A stretch of 64,000 nucleotides of DNA from positions 16,080-80,079 of the forward strand of contig JACRIX010000053.1 in NCBI GenBank assembly GCA_016215645.1. Reading direction: 5' to 3'. Of the stretch, positions 48,090-58,954 are shown in pieces. A program made the translations under genes and the position numbers. Under the pieces are notes generated by a model. The model was given only the letters and a program-made list of their open reading frames with translations, did not search any database and had not been told where the DNA came from. The DNA is from Rhodocyclales bacterium. GTDB lineage: Bacteria; Pseudomonadota; Gammaproteobacteria; Burkholderiales; Rhodocyclaceae. Each line of letters opens with the position of its first letter. Position 1 is the stretch's first letter.

Positions 48090-49429
48090 TGAGTGCATTC
48101 GAACACATTCCCGAGTTTGGCAGTCCCGTCGACAGCGGCCTGCTGCGCTTCCTCACCTGCGGCAGCGTCGATGACGGCAAGAGCACGCTGATCGGTCGCC
48201 TGCTCTACGACACCAAAGCGATTCTTGCCGACACGCTGCACGCCATCGAAAAGACCTCGCTGCGGCGCGGCATGGAAGCGGTCGACCTGTCGCTGCTGAC
48301 CGACGGCCTGCAGGCCGAACGCGAGCAGGGCATCACCATCGACGTCGCCTACCGTTACTTCAGCACCGGCACGCGCAAGTACATCATCGCTGACGCACCC
48401 GGCCACGAACAATACACGCGCAACATGGTGACGGCCGCCTCGACCGCCAACCTGGCGATCATCCTGATCGATGCCAGGAAGGGCGTCCTGACCCAGACCC
48501 GGCGCCACTCCTATCTGGCCCATCTAGTCGGCATTCCGCACCTAGTCGTCGCGGTTAACAAGATGGATCTGGTCGGCTACGACCGTACCGTGTTCGAACG
48601 CATTCGCGGCGAGTACCTCGAGTTCGCGCGGCAGCTCGGCATCGAAGATGTTCGCTTCATACCGCTGTCGGCGCTGAATGGCGACATGCTGGTCGATCGC
48701 GGCGACAATCTCGGCTGGTACGATGGTCCCACCCTGATCGACATCCTCGAATCGGCACCCGCCGCCCACAGCGAAAGCGACGAGCGCTTCCGCTTCCCGG
48801 TGCAATATGTCTGCCGTCCACAGAAGGCCGACGATCCGCTGCTCCACGACTACCGTGGCTTCATGGGTCGCGTCGAATCGGGCGAGATTGCGGTCGGCGA
48901 CGAGGTCGTGGTGCTGCCGTCCGAACGCCGCAGCCGCATCAAGGACATCCAGGTCGGCGGCCGCTCCCTGTCCCGCGCGGTCGCCGAACAGTCGGTGACG
49001 CTGCTGCTGGAGGATGAGATCGACATCTCGCGCGGCGACATGATCGTCCGTGGCGACGCCAAAGAGTTATGTCCCGGTGCGTCAGCACCCGGGACGGTAT
49101 CCACGCGGACGGCGCTGGTGACACGGCGAATCGACGCCATGCTGTGCTGGCTGGGCGACAGCCCGCTCGATGCGCGGCGCAAATACGTGATCCGCCAGAC
49201 CACGCGCGATGCCCGCGCCCTGCTGGATGGCATTGCCTATCGACTCGACATCAATTCGCTGCAACAGGTACCCGCTGAAGGAATCGGCATGAACGACATC
49301 GCCCGCGTCGCCTTCAAGCTGGCGCAGCCGCTGGTCGTCGATCGCTATGCGGAGAACCGTGCCACAGGGGCCTTCATCGTCATCGACGAAAGCACCAACA
49401 ACACGGTTGGGGCCGGAATGATTCTCTGA
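48089..49429 (+). CDS. cysN: Sulfate adenylyltransferase subunit 1 (GTPase)
   Basis: LRFLTCGSVDDGKSTLIGRLLYDTK ... DAPGHEQYTRNMVTAAS ... VVAVNKMDLVGYD. Confidence 0.97.
   Translation: MSAFEHIPEFGSPVDSGLLRFLTCGSVDDGKSTLIGRLLYDTKAILADTLHAIEKTSLRRGMEAVDLSLLTDGLQAEREQGITIDVAYRYFSTGTRKYIIADAPGHEQYTRNMVTAASTANLAIILIDARKGVLTQTRRHSYLAHLVGIPHLVVAVNKMDLVGYDRTVFERIRGEYLEFARQLGIEDVRFIPLSALNGDMLVDRGDNLGWYDGPTLIDILESAPAAHSESDERFRFPVQYVCRPQKADDPLLHDYRGFMGRVESGEIAVGDEVVVLPSERRSRIKDIQVGGRSLSRAVAEQSVTLLLEDEIDISRGDMIVRGDAKELCPGASAPGTVSTRTALVTRRIDAMLCWLGDSPLDARRKYVIRQTTRDARALLDGIAYRLDINSLQQVPAEGIGMNDIARVAFKLAQPLVVDRYAENRATGAFIVIDESTNNTVGAGMIL
49071..49095. repeat. Hairpin inside cysN coding region
   Basis: GTCCCGGTGC-gtca-GCACCCGGGAC, 10-bp stem with one bulged G. 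Confidence 0.6.
49106..49129 (-). repeat. Dispersed repeat-like copy in cysN
   Basis: 20/24 match, next to cysN hairpin. Confidence 0.55.
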
Positions 49430-49448
49430 TCGCGGGCTGGGCTGAAAG

Positions 49449-49479
49449 CAGAAAAGCCAGGCAATGCCTGGCTTTTCTG
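49449..49479. terminator. Bidirectional terminator between convergent cysN and rplQ
   Basis: CAGAAAAGCCAGGCA-a-TGCCTGGCTTTTCTG near-perfect inverted repeat with A/T flanks on both strands. Confidence 0.93.
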
Positions 49480-49494
49480 TTGGGAGCGATTGCC

Positions 49495-49887
49495 TTATTC
49501 GGCAGCTGCCGCTTCGACCACTTCGCCGGCCGGACGATCCAGCAGCTCGACGAAGGCCATCGGCGCGTTGTCGCCAACGCGGAAGCCCATCTTGAGGATG
49601 CGCAGATAGCCGCCGTTGCGGGCCGCATAGCGTGGCCCGAGCACATCGAACAACTTGCCGACGATGTCGCGATCGCGCGTGCGGTCGAATGCCAGGCGAC
49701 GATTCGCCAGGCTGGGCTTCTTGCCCAGAGTGATCAGGGGTTCCACCACGCGGCGCAGTTCCTTGGCCTTGGGCAGGGTGGTCTTGATGGCCTCATGGCG
49801 CAGCAGCGAGACTGCCATGTTGCGCAGCATTGCCTGGCGGTGTGCCGAGGTTCGGTTGAGTTTGCGAAGTCCGTTACCGTGACGCAT
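49495..49887 (-). CDS. rplQ: 50S ribosomal protein L17
   Basis: [24 protein letters not shown]. Confidence 0.98.
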   Translation of the reverse strand: MRHGNGLRKLNRTSAHRQAMLRNMAVSLLRHEAIKTTLPKAKELRRVVEPLITLGKKPSLANRRLAFDRTRDRDIVGKLFDVLGPRYAARNGGYLRILKMGFRVGDNAPMAFVELLDRPAGEVVEAAAAE

Positions 49888-49983
49888 GGTGAATTCCCTT
49901 TTTTGTGCGGCCGCCGCGCATTGCAAGCGGCCGGTTAATGGTTTTTAAGAGAGTGGGATGCCGGGCACCGGCCCGGCGACGGA

Positions 49984-50961
49984 TCAGGAGAGCTTCTCCA
50001 GACCGGCGGGCGGCCAGCTTTCCAGCTTCATGCCCAGGGTCAGGCCGCGCGAGGCGAGCACTTCCTTGATTTCGTTGAGTGACTTGCGGCCCAGGTTTGG
50101 CGTCTTCAACAGCTCCGTCTCGGTGCGCTGGATCAGGTCGCCGATGTAATAGATGTTCTCTGCCTTGAGGCAGTTGGCGGAACGCACGGTCAGTTCGAGG
50201 TCGTCGACCGGACGCACCAGTACCGGGTCAACCGACGTCTGCTTTGGCGCATCAATCACGCCCGGAGTACCCTCAAGATCAGCAAAAATCGAGAGCTGTT
50301 CCATCAGGATGCGGGCGGCCGTACGCACGGCTTCCTCGGCATTGTCGATCGCACCGTTGGTTTCGATGTCGAGAATCAGCTTGTCGAGGTCGGTACGTTG
50401 TTCGACTCGGGCGGATTCGACGGAGTAGCTGACGCGACGCACCGGGCTGAACGAGGCGTCGAGCATGATCTGGCCAATGGCGCGATTCTCGCGGGCGATT
50501 TCACGCTGGTTGGCCGGAACATAGCCGCGACCGGATTCGACGCGAATCTGCATGTTCAGCTTGCCCCCGGGAGCGATATGGGCAATGACGTGATCGGGAT
50601 TGACGATCTCGACGTCGTGGGTAGCCTCAATGTCGCGTGCAGTAACGACACCTTCCCCGTTCTTCGACAGGGACAATGTTGCCTCGCGGCGGTTGTGCAT
50701 CTTGAGCACCACACCCTTGAGGTTGAGCAACACGTCGACCACATCTTCGCGGACTCCGTCCAGCGTCGAGTATTCGTGAAGCACGCCTTCGATGGAAACC
50801 TCGGTTGGCGCAACCCCTTCCATCGATGACAGCAGGATGCGGCGCAGGGCATTGCCCAGCGTGTGGCCGTAGCCGCGCTCGAAGGGCTCCATCACCACAC
50901 GGGCGTGCACCGGCGAGAGTTGCTGAACATCAATACTGCGGGGTTTCAGAAGTGTGTGCAT
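49984..50961 (-). CDS. rpoA: DNA-directed RNA polymerase subunit alpha
   Basis: [29 protein letters not shown]-terminal CTD. Confidence 0.98.
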   Translation of the reverse strand: MHTLLKPRSIDVQQLSPVHARVVMEPFERGYGHTLGNALRRILLSSMEGVAPTEVSIEGVLHEYSTLDGVREDVVDVLLNLKGVVLKMHNRREATLSLSKNGEGVVTARDIEATHDVEIVNPDHVIAHIAPGGKLNMQIRVESGRGYVPANQREIARENRAIGQIMLDASFSPVRRVSYSVESARVEQRTDLDKLILDIETNGAIDNAEEAVRTAARILMEQLSIFADLEGTPGVIDAPKQTSVDPVLVRPVDDLELTVRSANCLKAENIYYIGDLIQRTETELLKTPNLGRKSLNEIKEVLASRGLTLGMKLESWPPAGLEKLS

Positions 50962-51022
50962 GTGCATTCCTTCAAATGGGCAACGCCTGGCGTCCATTGG
51001 ACGCCAGGCGCGAAACTACGTA

Positions 51023-51652
51023 TTAACGCGAATACAGTTCGACGACCAGGCCTTCGTTGATCGAAGGCGGCAGGTCTTCGCGAGCCGGAAGGGATTTGAA
51101 AATCCCCTTGCCAGCCTTGGCGTCGACTTCGATCCACTCCGGGAACCCGCGTGATTCTGCGGCTTCCAAGGCGGCTTTGGTGCGCAGGTGTCCACGGGTG
51201 CCTTCGGTCAACTGAATCACGTCGCCGGGACGTACGTTGTAAGAAGGGATATTCACACGTTTGCCGTTGATCAACACGCCATTGTGGCGCACGACCTGGC
51301 GGGCTTCCGCACGCGACGCGCCAAAGCCCATGCGGTAGGCGACGGTGTCGAGGCGGCTTTCAAGAAGCTTCAACAGGTTTTCGCCGGTCTGCCCCTTCTT
51401 GCGCTCTGCGTCGGCGAACACCTTGCGGAATTGGCGCTCGAGAATGCCGTAGATGCGACGGATTTTTTGCTTTTCGCGCAGCTGCGTACCATAACCAGAC
51501 AGGCGCTGACCGGACTTCTGGCCATGCTGGCCGGGCGCGTAGGAACGGCGCTCGACGGAACACTTGTCGGTAAAGCACTTTTCGCCTTTGAGGAACAGCT
51601 TCTCGCCCTCGCGGCGGCACTGGCGGCACTTGGCGTCTAGGTTGCGGGCCAT
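51023..51652 (-). CDS. rpsD: 30S ribosomal protein S4
   Basis: MARNLDAKCRQCRREGEKLFLKGEKCF; YRMGFGASRAEARQVVRHNGVLING. Confidence 0.98.
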   Translation of the reverse strand: MARNLDAKCRQCRREGEKLFLKGEKCFTDKCSVERRSYAPGQHGQKSGQRLSGYGTQLREKQKIRRIYGILERQFRKVFADAERKKGQTGENLLKLLESRLDTVAYRMGFGASRAEARQVVRHNGVLINGKRVNIPSYNVRPGDVIQLTEGTRGHLRTKAALEAAESRGFPEWIEVDAKAGKGIFKSLPAREDLPPSINEGLVVELYSR

Positions 51653-51672
51653 GGTGTCGGGTCCTTATTGCC

Positions 51673-52062
51673 TTAGATGCGGCGGCGCTTGGGCGGCCGG
51701 CATCCGTTGTGGGGAATCGGGGTAATGTCGGTAATGCTGGTGATCTTCATGCCCAGCGCATTGAGAGCGCGCACGGCCGATTCACGTCCGGGGCCGGGAC
51801 CCTTGATGCGAACTTCAAGGTTCTTGACACCGCATTCCTGAGCCGCCTTGCCAGCGGCCTCTGCGGCAATCTGCGCGGCGAAGGGAGTCGATTTGCGCGA
51901 ACCCTTGAAACCAGCGCCACCCGAAGTTGCCCACGACAGGGCATTGCCCTGGCGATCGGTGATGGTGATGATGGTGTTGTTGAAGGAAGCGTGAACGTGC
52001 GCGATACCTTCGGCGACGTTCTTCTTGACCTTCTTGCGAACTTTGGTAGCGGTCTTTGCCAT
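51673..52062 (-). CDS. rpsK: 30S ribosomal protein S11
   Basis: [46 protein letters not shown]. Confidence 0.98.
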   Translation of the reverse strand: MAKTATKVRKKVKKNVAEGIAHVHASFNNTIITITDRQGNALSWATSGGAGFKGSRKSTPFAAQIAAEAAGKAAQECGVKNLEVRIKGPGPGRESAVRALNALGMKITSITDITPIPHNGCRPPKRRRI

Positions 52063-52077
52063 GTGCTGGTTCCTGGT

Positions 52078-52443
52078 TTACTTCTTGCCCATCGAAATTG
52101 CTTTGCGCGGGCCCTTGCGGGTGCGCGCGTTGGTGCGGGTACGCTGACCACGCACCGGCAGGCCGCGACGATGACGCACGCCGCGGTAGCAGCCAAGATC
52201 CATGAGGCGCTTGATGTTCATCGTCGTCTCGCGGCGCAGGTCGCCCTCGACGGTGAACTTGCCTACCTCCTCACGCAGGCGATCCATTTCGCTGTCCGTG
52301 AGTTCCTTGATCTTGGTCGACCGCTTGACGCCGACGGCGTCGCAGATCTTCCGGGCGCGGGTACGGCCGATGCCGTAAATCGCCGTCAGAGCGATCTCCG
52401 CGTGCTGGTGGTTCGGGATGTTGACGCCTGCTATACGAGCCAT
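52078..52443 (-). CDS. rpsM: 30S ribosomal protein S13
   Basis: [34 protein letters not shown]. Confidence 0.98.
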   Translation of the reverse strand: MARIAGVNIPNHQHAEIALTAIYGIGRTRARKICDAVGVKRSTKIKELTDSEMDRLREEVGKFTVEGDLRRETTMNIKRLMDLGCYRGVRHRRGLPVRGQRTRTNARTRKGPRKAISMGKK

Positions 52444-52532
52444 GTGCTTACCTGTTCGTCGCCGCCGGTGCGGTGTGGCGGGTTAGCTGAAAATTGGGAA
52501 ACTGCTAAGTATATCTGATCGCGGCTGCCTGA

Positions 52533-52646
52533 TCAACCCTGGCGCTGCTTGTGACGCGGATCGGTACAGATGATCCGCACCACGCCCTTGCGGCGGATGA
52601 CTTTGCAGTTGCGGCAGATACGTTTGACCGAAGCCAGAACTTTCAT
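52533..52646 (-). CDS. rpmJ: 50S ribosomal protein L36 (not in supplied ORF list)
   Basis: [37 protein letters not shown] translated directly from the minus strand. Confidence 0.97.
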   Translation of the reverse strand: MKVLASVKRICRNCKVIRRKGVVRIICTDPRHKQRQG

Positions 52647-52672
52647 TGGATTTCTCCGGATAAATTGCCAGA

Positions 52673-52891
52673 CTACTTGGCGCGGAACACGATACGGGCC
52701 TTGGAAAGGTCGTAGGGTGTCAGCTGCACGGTGACCTTGTCGCCAGGGAGAATGCGGATGTAATGCATCCGCATCTTCCCGGAGATATGGCCGAGTACCA
52801 CGTGCCCGTTTTCCAGCTTGATGCGGAACGTGGCGTTCGGGAGATTCTCCATGACCTCTCCCTGCATTTCAATGACATCTTCCTTGCCCAT
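52673..52891 (-). CDS. infA: Translation initiation factor IF-1
   Basis: [53 protein letters not shown]. Confidence 0.98.
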   Translation of the reverse strand: MGKEDVIEMQGEVMENLPNATFRIKLENGHVVLGHISGKMRMHYIRILPGDKVTVQLTPYDLSKARIVFRAK

Positions 52892-52894
52892 CCT

Positions 52895-54223
52895 TCAACG
52901 GCCCGGGAATCCGGCTCCCTTGAAGTTGGCTTTCTTCAACAAGCTTTCATACTGGTGCGACATCACGTATGCCTGAACCTGCGACATGAAGTCCATGGTT
53001 ACCACGACGATGATCAGCAGGCTTGTGCCACCGAAGTAGAACGGCACATTCCACTTCAGGATCAGGAATTCCGGAATCAGGCAGACCAGAGTGATGTAAA
53101 TCGCGCCCACCAAGGTGAGCCGAGTCAGAATCTTGTCGATGTAGCGACTGGTCTGGTCACCAGGCCGAATTCCGGGAACGAAGGCGCCGCTCTTCTTCAG
53201 ATTGTCTGCCGTCTCCTTGGAATTGAACACGAGGGCGGTATAAAAAAAGCAAAAGAAGATGATCGCGACGGCGTAAAGAATGACATAGATCGGCTGACCC
53301 GGAGACAGGGTCGCCGCAATATCCTTCAACCATGTCATGCCGTCGCCCGAGCCAAACCAGCCAGCCGCAGTGGCGGGGAAAAGAATGATCGACGACGCGA
53401 AGATCGGCGGGATTACGCCGGACATATTCAACTTCAGCGGCAGATGCGAGCTCTGACCGCCATAAATCTTGTTGCCGACCTGGCGCTTGGCGTAATTCAC
53501 CAGGATCTTGCGCTGGCCCTTTTCAACAAAGACCACAAAGCCGGTGACCAGAACCACCAGAGCGCAAATGAACAAAGCGGAAATCGCGTGCATCGCACCG
53601 GTCCGCACCAATTCGAACAAACCACCCAAGGCGCTGGGGAGACCAGCGACAATGCCGGCGAAAATAATGATCGAGATCCCGTTGCCAAGTCCGCGCTCGG
53701 TAATCTGCTCGCCGACCCACATCAGGAACATGGTTCCAGTAAGCAGCGTCAACACCGTGACGAAACGAAACATGGGGCCAGGATCGAGTACCAGACCAGC
53801 CTGGGATTCAAGCGCAATCGCAATACCCAGACCTTGAAACAGCGCCAGCGCTACCGTGCCGTAACGGGTGTATTGGGTGATTTTGCGGCGGCCAGCCTCC
53901 CCCTCCTTCTTCAGTTGCTCAATCGATGGCACAGCAACGGCCATGAGCTGCATGATGATCGACGAGGAGATATAGGGCATGATGCCCAGGGCAAATAGCG
54001 TGAAGCGGGAAAGCGCACCGCCGGAGAACAGGTTAAAGACTCCGAGGATCCCGCCCTGCTGTCCCTGAAACAATTCGGCGAGTTTGACCGGATCAATGCC
54101 AGGGACGGGAATATGCGCACCGATTCGGTAAACAATGAGCGCGCCAAGCAGGAACCACAAGCGGCGCCAAAGGTCGCCGAACTTGCCGGTCTTCCCTATT
54201 GCTGCTGCTTGATTACTTGCCAC
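52895..54223 (-). CDS. secY: Preprotein translocase subunit SecY
   Basis: [13 protein letters not shown] ... [14 protein letters not shown]; ten TM topology. Confidence 0.98.
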   Translation of the reverse strand: MASNQAAAIGKTGKFGDLWRRLWFLLGALIVYRIGAHIPVPGIDPVKLAELFQGQQGGILGVFNLFSGGALSRFTLFALGIMPYISSSIIMQLMAVAVPSIEQLKKEGEAGRRKITQYTRYGTVALALFQGLGIAIALESQAGLVLDPGPMFRFVTVLTLLTGTMFLMWVGEQITERGLGNGISIIIFAGIVAGLPSALGGLFELVRTGAMHAISALFICALVVLVTGFVVFVEKGQRKILVNYAKRQVGNKIYGGQSSHLPLKLNMSGVIPPIFASSIILFPATAAGWFGSGDGMTWLKDIAATLSPGQPIYVILYAVAIIFFCFFYTALVFNSKETADNLKKSGAFVPGIRPGDQTSRYIDKILTRLTLVGAIYITLVCLIPEFLILKWNVPFYFGGTSLLIIVVVTMDFMSQVQAYVMSHQYESLLKKANFKGAGFPGR

Positions 54224-54241
54224 CGCGTCGACCGTCCACTA

Positions 54242-54688
54242 TCAGGCTACAGCGATGTCCGCCACAGATCCGCCGGCCGCCTCAATCGCAGCACGCGCAC
54301 CCTTGGTGGCGCCAACACCCTTCAGCAGGATCTTGCGGCTGAGCTTACCCGACAAGATGACCTTGGCCGACAGTGCATCACCGGCAATCACACCAGCCTG
54401 CTTCAAAACCAAGAGATCGACCTCTTCTACAGGCAGCTTATCCAGTTCGGATAGACGCACCTCGACATTTCGGCTGGCCGTCAGCGAAACGAAACCACGC
54501 TTCGGCAAACGGCGCTGCAAAGGCATCTGACCACCTTCGAAACCGACTTTATGGAAGCCGCCAGCGCGCGACTTTTGGCCCTTGTGACCGCGGCCAGCCG
54601 TCTTGCCAAGGCCGCTGCCAATTCCGCGGCCAACACGCTTGGGAGCGTGTTTCGACCCGGCACTTGGCTTGAGGTTGTTGAGTTCCAT
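54242..54688 (-). CDS. rplO: 50S ribosomal protein L15
   Basis: [44 protein letters not shown]. Confidence 0.98.
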   Translation of the reverse strand: MELNNLKPSAGSKHAPKRVGRGIGSGLGKTAGRGHKGQKSRAGGFHKVGFEGGQMPLQRRLPKRGFVSLTASRNVEVRLSELDKLPVEEVDLLVLKQAGVIAGDALSAKVILSGKLSRKILLKGVGATKGARAAIEAAGGSVADIAVA

Positions 54689-54704
54689 ACCCATGTCTTT
54701 CCCC

Positions 54705-54887
54705 TTAGCCTTCGCTCTTGACGAGATAGGCAATCTTGCGAATCATGCCGCGCACGGCGGGCGTATCCTCAAGCATCGCCGAACTGTTGAGCTTCCTCAG
54801 GCCAAGTCCACGCGCTGTGGCACGATGATCCTGCTTGGTGCCGATCAGGCTTTTGACCAGCGTGACCTTGATTTTCTTGTCCGCCAT
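54705..54887 (-). CDS. rpmD: 50S ribosomal protein L30
   Basis: [30 protein letters not shown]. Confidence 0.97.
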   Translation of the reverse strand: MADKKIKVTLVKSLIGTKQDHRATARGLGLRKLNSSAMLEDTPAVRGMIRKIAYLVKSEG

Positions 54888-54890
54888 CTC

Positions 54891-55418
54891 TTACTCCAGA
54901 ATTTCCGCCACTGCCTTGCCGCGCTTGGCGGCAATCTCGGCCGGCGTGCTCATTGCGCGCAGGCCATGCAAGGTCGCGCGCACGACGTTGTACGGGTTAG
55001 TCGAGCCGATCGTCTTGGCAACCACATCGGTGACGCCCATGACTTCGAACACAGCACGCATCGGGCCACCGGCAATAACACCGGTACCGGGAGACGCCGG
55101 GGACATCAGAACCGTGGTGGCCCCGTGTTTGCCGGTTACCGAGTGATGCAATGTGCCATCCTTCAGATTGACCTTGGTCATTTTGCGACGGGCTTCTTCC
55201 ATGGCCTTCTGCACGGCGACCGGAACTTCGCGGGATTTCCCCTTGCCCATGCCGACACCACCATCGCCATCACCAACCACCGTCAGCGCAGCGAAGCCAA
55301 GAATTCGGCCTCCCTTGACAACCTTGGTAACGCGATTGATGGAGACCATCTTCTCGCGCATGCCGTCATCACGCTCTTCCTGAACCTGTTGCTGTTTCCT
55401 GCCTTGCGGTTTTGCCAT
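54891..55418 (-). CDS. rpsE: 30S ribosomal protein S5
   Basis: [40 protein letters not shown]. Confidence 0.98.
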   Translation of the reverse strand: MAKPQGRKQQQVQEERDDGMREKMVSINRVTKVVKGGRILGFAALTVVGDGDGGVGMGKGKSREVPVAVQKAMEEARRKMTKVNLKDGTLHHSVTGKHGATTVLMSPASPGTGVIAGGPMRAVFEVMGVTDVVAKTIGSTNPYNVVRATLHGLRAMSTPAEIAAKRGKAVAEILE

Positions 55419-55432
55419 GTCGTCGGCCTCGC

Positions 55433-55786
55433 TCAGAACTTGAGACCGCCCTCACGGGCGGCTTCAGCCAGCGCCTTGACGCGGCCGTGATAGTGAAAAC
55501 CGGAACGATCGAAAGCAACCTCCTCGATGCCGGCCGCCTTGGCCCGCTCGGCGATCAACTTGCCAATCGTTTTGGCGGCATTTACGTTGCCACCGTTCGC
55601 AACCTCTCCGCGAATGGCGGGCTCCATCGTGGAAGCCGACGCGAGCACGCGCGTACCGCAACCAGTGAAAATCTGGGCGGAGATGTGCAGGTTGCTACGA
55701 TGCACCGAGAGGCGCACAACCTTGAGCTCCGCAATCTTGGCGCGGGTTTTACGCGCCCTGCGTAGACGAGCCTGTTTCTTTTCCAT
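55433..55786 (-). CDS. rplR: 50S ribosomal protein L18
   Basis: [16 protein letters not shown] ... [26 protein letters not shown]. Confidence 0.97.
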   Translation of the reverse strand: MEKKQARLRRARKTRAKIAELKVVRLSVHRSNLHISAQIFTGCGTRVLASASTMEPAIRGEVANGGNVNAAKTIGKLIAERAKAAGIEEVAFDRSGFHYHGRVKALAEAAREGGLKF

Positions 55787-55801
55787 GTTTCAGCGCCTCG
55801 A

Positions 55802-56335
55802 TTATTTCTTCTTGGTTTCCTTGATGACCACAACCTCATCGGAGTAGCGGACGCCCTTGCCCTTATAGGGCTCCGGCGAACGGTACGCACGAATTTCGGC
55901 GGCCACCTGCCCGACCACTTGCTTGTCGATCCCCTTGATCAGAATCTCGGTCTGGGTGGGCGTCTCGACCTTGATGCCGCTCGGCATATCATGGACCACG
56001 GGGTGAGAAAAACCCAAGGTCAGGTTCAGCTTTGCGCCCTGCGCCTGCGCGCGATAACCCACCCCAACCAGCGTCAGCTTCTTCTCGAAGCCCTTGGTGA
56101 CGCCGATCACCATGTTGTTCAGCAACGCACGCATGGTGCCGGACATGGCACCGGCGTCAACCCCGCCTTCGACAGCGCGACATAGAAGCATCTCCCCATC
56201 CTTCTCGATCTTTACCGAGGGAAGCATGGACTGCCTCAACGTGCCCAGAGGACCTTTCACTGACACTTCGGAATCCGAAAGCATTACTTCTACGCCTTTC
56301 GGAACCTCAACCGGATACTTTGCAATACGTGACAT
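55802..56335 (-). CDS. rplF: 50S ribosomal protein L6
   Basis: [33 protein letters not shown] ... [14 protein letters not shown]. Confidence 0.98.
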   Translation of the reverse strand: MSRIAKYPVEVPKGVEVMLSDSEVSVKGPLGTLRQSMLPSVKIEKDGEMLLCRAVEGGVDAGAMSGTMRALLNNMVIGVTKGFEKKLTLVGVGYRAQAQGAKLNLTLGFSHPVVHDMPSGIKVETPTQTEILIKGIDKQVVGQVAAEIRAYRSPEPYKGKGVRYSDEVVVIKETKKK

Positions 56336-56346
56336 GAGGTGGCTCC

Positions 56347-56742
56347 TTAGGCGACGATGCAGAGAACTTCGCCGCCCATGTTGCCAGCCCGCGCACGGCG
56401 ATCCGTCATCACACCCTTGGGCGTCGAGACGATGGCAACACCCAGGCCGTTCATGACTCGCGGCAGGTCGTCCTTGCCTTTGTATACACGAAGGCCTGGT
56501 TTCGAAATACGCTCGATGCGCTCGATCACCGGACGGCCTGCGTAATACTTCAGTGCGACATCAAGTTCGGGCTTGGCACCATTCTCGCGAATGGCAAAAT
56601 CGTCGATATAACCTTCGTCCTTGAGAACTTTGGCAATCGCCACCTTCAGCTTGGAGGAAGGCATCGACACGGAAAGTTTTTCCGCCATCTGCGCGTTGCG
56701 GATGCGGGTCAACATGTCGGCAACCGGATCAGTCATGCTCAT
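56347..56742 (-). CDS. rpsH: 30S ribosomal protein S8
   Basis: [22 protein letters not shown] ... [22 protein letters not shown]. Confidence 0.98.
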   Translation of the reverse strand: MSMTDPVADMLTRIRNAQMAEKLSVSMPSSKLKVAIAKVLKDEGYIDDFAIRENGAKPELDVALKYYAGRPVIERIERISKPGLRVYKGKDDLPRVMNGLGVAIVSTPKGVMTDRRARAGNMGGEVLCIVA

Positions 56743-56752
56743 ATCGGTCTCC

Positions 56753-57058
56753 TTACCAGCTGGCCTTGGTCATGCCCGGCACTTCACCGCGCATCGCAAT
56801 ATCGCGCAGCTTGTTGCGGCACAGGCCGAACTTGCTGAATACGCCACGCGGGCGACCGGTCAGCGCGCAACGATTGCGTTGGCGCGAGGGGCTCGCATTG
56901 CGTGGAAGCTGCTGGAGCTTGAGGCGCGCATCCATGCGCTGCTCGTCCGACAGATTGACATTGTTGATTACAGCGAAAAGTTCGGTGCGCTTGGCGGCAT
57001 ATTTCGCCACTGTCTTGGCGCGCTTTTCTTCGCGGTTGATGAGTGCTAGTTTCGCCAT
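56753..57058 (-). CDS. rpsN: 30S ribosomal protein S14
   Basis: [24 protein letters not shown] ... [24 protein letters not shown]. Confidence 0.98.
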   Translation of the reverse strand: MAKLALINREEKRAKTVAKYAAKRTELFAVINNVNLSDEQRMDARLKLQQLPRNASPSRQRNRCALTGRPRGVFSKFGLCRNKLRDIAMRGEVPGMTKASW

Positions 57059-57065
57059 ATTTCCC

Positions 57066-57605
57066 TCAGCTCTTGAAGGGGAACTTGAATGCGGCGAGAA
57101 GCGCCTTCGCTTCGCCGTCGTTCTTCGCGGTGGTGGTAATGCTGATGTTCATACCACGCAACGCATCGATCTTGTCGTATTCGATCTCAGGGAAAATGAT
57201 CTGCTCCTTGACACCGACGTTGTAATTGCCGCGACCATCGAAACCCTTGCCCGAGATACCACGGAAGTCACGAATACGCGGCATGGCAATGGTCACCAGA
57301 CGATCGAGAAATTCGTACATCTGGTTTCCGCGCAACGTGACCATGCAGCCTATCGGATAACCCTCGCGGATCTTGAATCCGGCAATCGCCTTACGCGCCT
57401 TGGTGACGACGGGCTTCTGGCCAGCAATCTTGGTCATGTCGGCAACGGCATGATCAAGAATCTTCTTGTCGCCCACCGCTTCACCGACACCCATGTTCAA
57501 GGTAATCTTGGTGATGCGGGGCACCTCCATCACGGATTTGTAGCCGAATTTTCCTAGCAATTCGGGAACAACGGTATTTTTGTAGTATTCCTGCAATCGC
57601 GCCAT
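57066..57605 (-). CDS. rplE: 50S ribosomal protein L5
   Basis: [50 protein letters not shown]. Confidence 0.98.
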   Translation of the reverse strand: MARLQEYYKNTVVPELLGKFGYKSVMEVPRITKITLNMGVGEAVGDKKILDHAVADMTKIAGQKPVVTKARKAIAGFKIREGYPIGCMVTLRGNQMYEFLDRLVTIAMPRIRDFRGISGKGFDGRGNYNVGVKEQIIFPEIEYDKIDALRGMNISITTTAKNDGEAKALLAAFKFPFKS

Positions 57606-57614
57606 GACTGGTCC

Positions 57615-57932
57615 TTACGCGTCAACGACTTCGCCGTTCGATTTGAACACCCGAACCTTGCGGCCGTCGTCGAGCAACTTGAAGCCGACACGATCCGCCT
57701 TCTGGGTGGCCGGATTGAACAGCGCCACGTTGGAAATATTGATCGGCATTTCCTTTTCGACAATGCCGCCCTGATTACCCTTCATGGGATTGGGTTTGGT
57801 GTGCTTCTTGACGCGGTTAATACCTTCCACGATCAGACTGTCAGCACTGACCGCGGTTAGCACGACACCCCGCTTGCCCTTATCCTTGCCCGTGGTAACA
57901 ACCACGTCATCACCCTTGCGAATCTTGTTCAT
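57615..57932 (-). CDS. rplX: 50S ribosomal protein L24
   Basis: [25 protein letters not shown]. Confidence 0.98.
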   Translation of the reverse strand: MNKIRKGDDVVVTTGKDKGKRGVVLTAVSADSLIVEGINRVKKHTKPNPMKGNQGGIVEKEMPINISNVALFNPATQKADRVGFKLLDDGRKVRVFKSNGEVVDA

Positions 57933-57954
57933 GATCGATTCCTCGATTGCTGGT

Positions 57955-58323
57955 TCAAAGAACCTCGGGGGCGAGCGAGACGATCTTCATGAATCGCTCG
58001 GTACGCAGTTCGCGCGTCACCGGCCCGAAAATTCGGGTTCCGATCGGCTCGAGTTTGTTATTCAGGAGCACTGCGGCATTGCCATCAAACTTGATCAGGG
58101 AGCCATCGGGTCGGCGGACGCCCTTGGCGGTGCGAACCACCACGGCGCTATAGACCTCACCCTTCTTGACCCGGCCTCGCGGTGCCGCATCCTTAATGCT
58201 GACCTTTATGACGTCGCCGATCCCGGCGTAACGACGCTTGGAGCCGCCGAGCACCTTGATGCACATGACCGAACGGGCGCCAGTATTGTCGGCGACGTCC
58301 AACAGGGACTGCATTTGAATCAT
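57955..58323 (-). CDS. rplN: 50S ribosomal protein L14
   Basis: [46 protein letters not shown]. Confidence 0.98.
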   Translation of the reverse strand: MIQMQSLLDVADNTGARSVMCIKVLGGSKRRYAGIGDVIKVSIKDAAPRGRVKKGEVYSAVVVRTAKGVRRPDGSLIKFDGNAAVLLNNKLEPIGTRIFGPVTRELRTERFMKIVSLAPEVL

Positions 58324-58433
58324 TTTTTCATCTCCAACTTAATTCGCAACGGCAAACCATTGCGATCAGTCTTGGAGCCCGCTAGGGGCCGGATCATCGG
58401 AAAGCGAACTTACCGATGGAGCAAAGAGGCGGG

Positions 58434-58461
58434 ATTCTATCCTACGCCTCGGTATTGTCAA
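58434..58461 (-). promoter_or_regulatory. Sigma-70 promoter at the S10/spc operon boundary
   Basis: Minus strand TTGACA-N16-TAGAAT in the 164-bp rpsQ-rplN gap. Confidence 0.75.
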
Positions 58462-58487
58462 CTACTTATTGCGACCGATGTATCCGA

Positions 58488-58760
58488 TCAAACGACGCGG
58501 GCTTTTTCCACCACCTTGGCGACTCGCCAGGCCTTGGTTTTTGAAATCGGCGCACATTCCTCTATTTGTACCAAGTCGCCGGACACGGCTTCAAGACCCT
58601 CGACGTGTGCGTGGTATTTCTTGGATCGCGTCATGATCTTGCCGATCACGGGATGCTTCACCTTGCGCTCAACGAGTACGGTTACCGTTTTCTGCATTTT
58701 GTCCGATACAACACGCCCTTGCAGGGTCCGTCGCACGGTCTGGGTGCTTGCCTCAGTCAT
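58488..58760 (-). CDS. rpsQ: 30S ribosomal protein S17
   Basis: [42 protein letters not shown]. Confidence 0.98.
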   Translation of the reverse strand: MTEASTQTVRRTLQGRVVSDKMQKTVTVLVERKVKHPVIGKIMTRSKKYHAHVEGLEAVSGDLVQIEECAPISKTKAWRVAKVVEKARVV

Positions 58761-58951
58761 TTCGCCACCGCCTTCTCACGCTGTATGGTCTTGATGCGTG
58801 CGATGTCCTTGCGCACCTTCCCAAGCTGACTCGTATTGGTCAATTGCTGCGTTGCAACTTGCATGCGGAGACCGAACTGAGCCTTGCGCAAGTCCAGCAA
58901 TTCCTTTTGCAGATCGTCTGCATTCTTTGTTCTCAACTCGTTTGCCTTCAT
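58757..58951 (-). CDS. rpmC: 50S ribosomal protein L29
   Basis: [55 protein letters not shown]. Confidence 0.97.
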   Translation of the reverse strand: MKANELRTKNADDLQKELLDLRKAQFGLRMQVATQQLTNTSQLGKVRKDIARIKTIQREKAVAK

Positions 58952-58954
58952 GTC

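Noticed and set aside
52763-53998. 411-aa plus-strand ORF opposite secY
   Set aside because: Shadow ORF; secY is unambiguous
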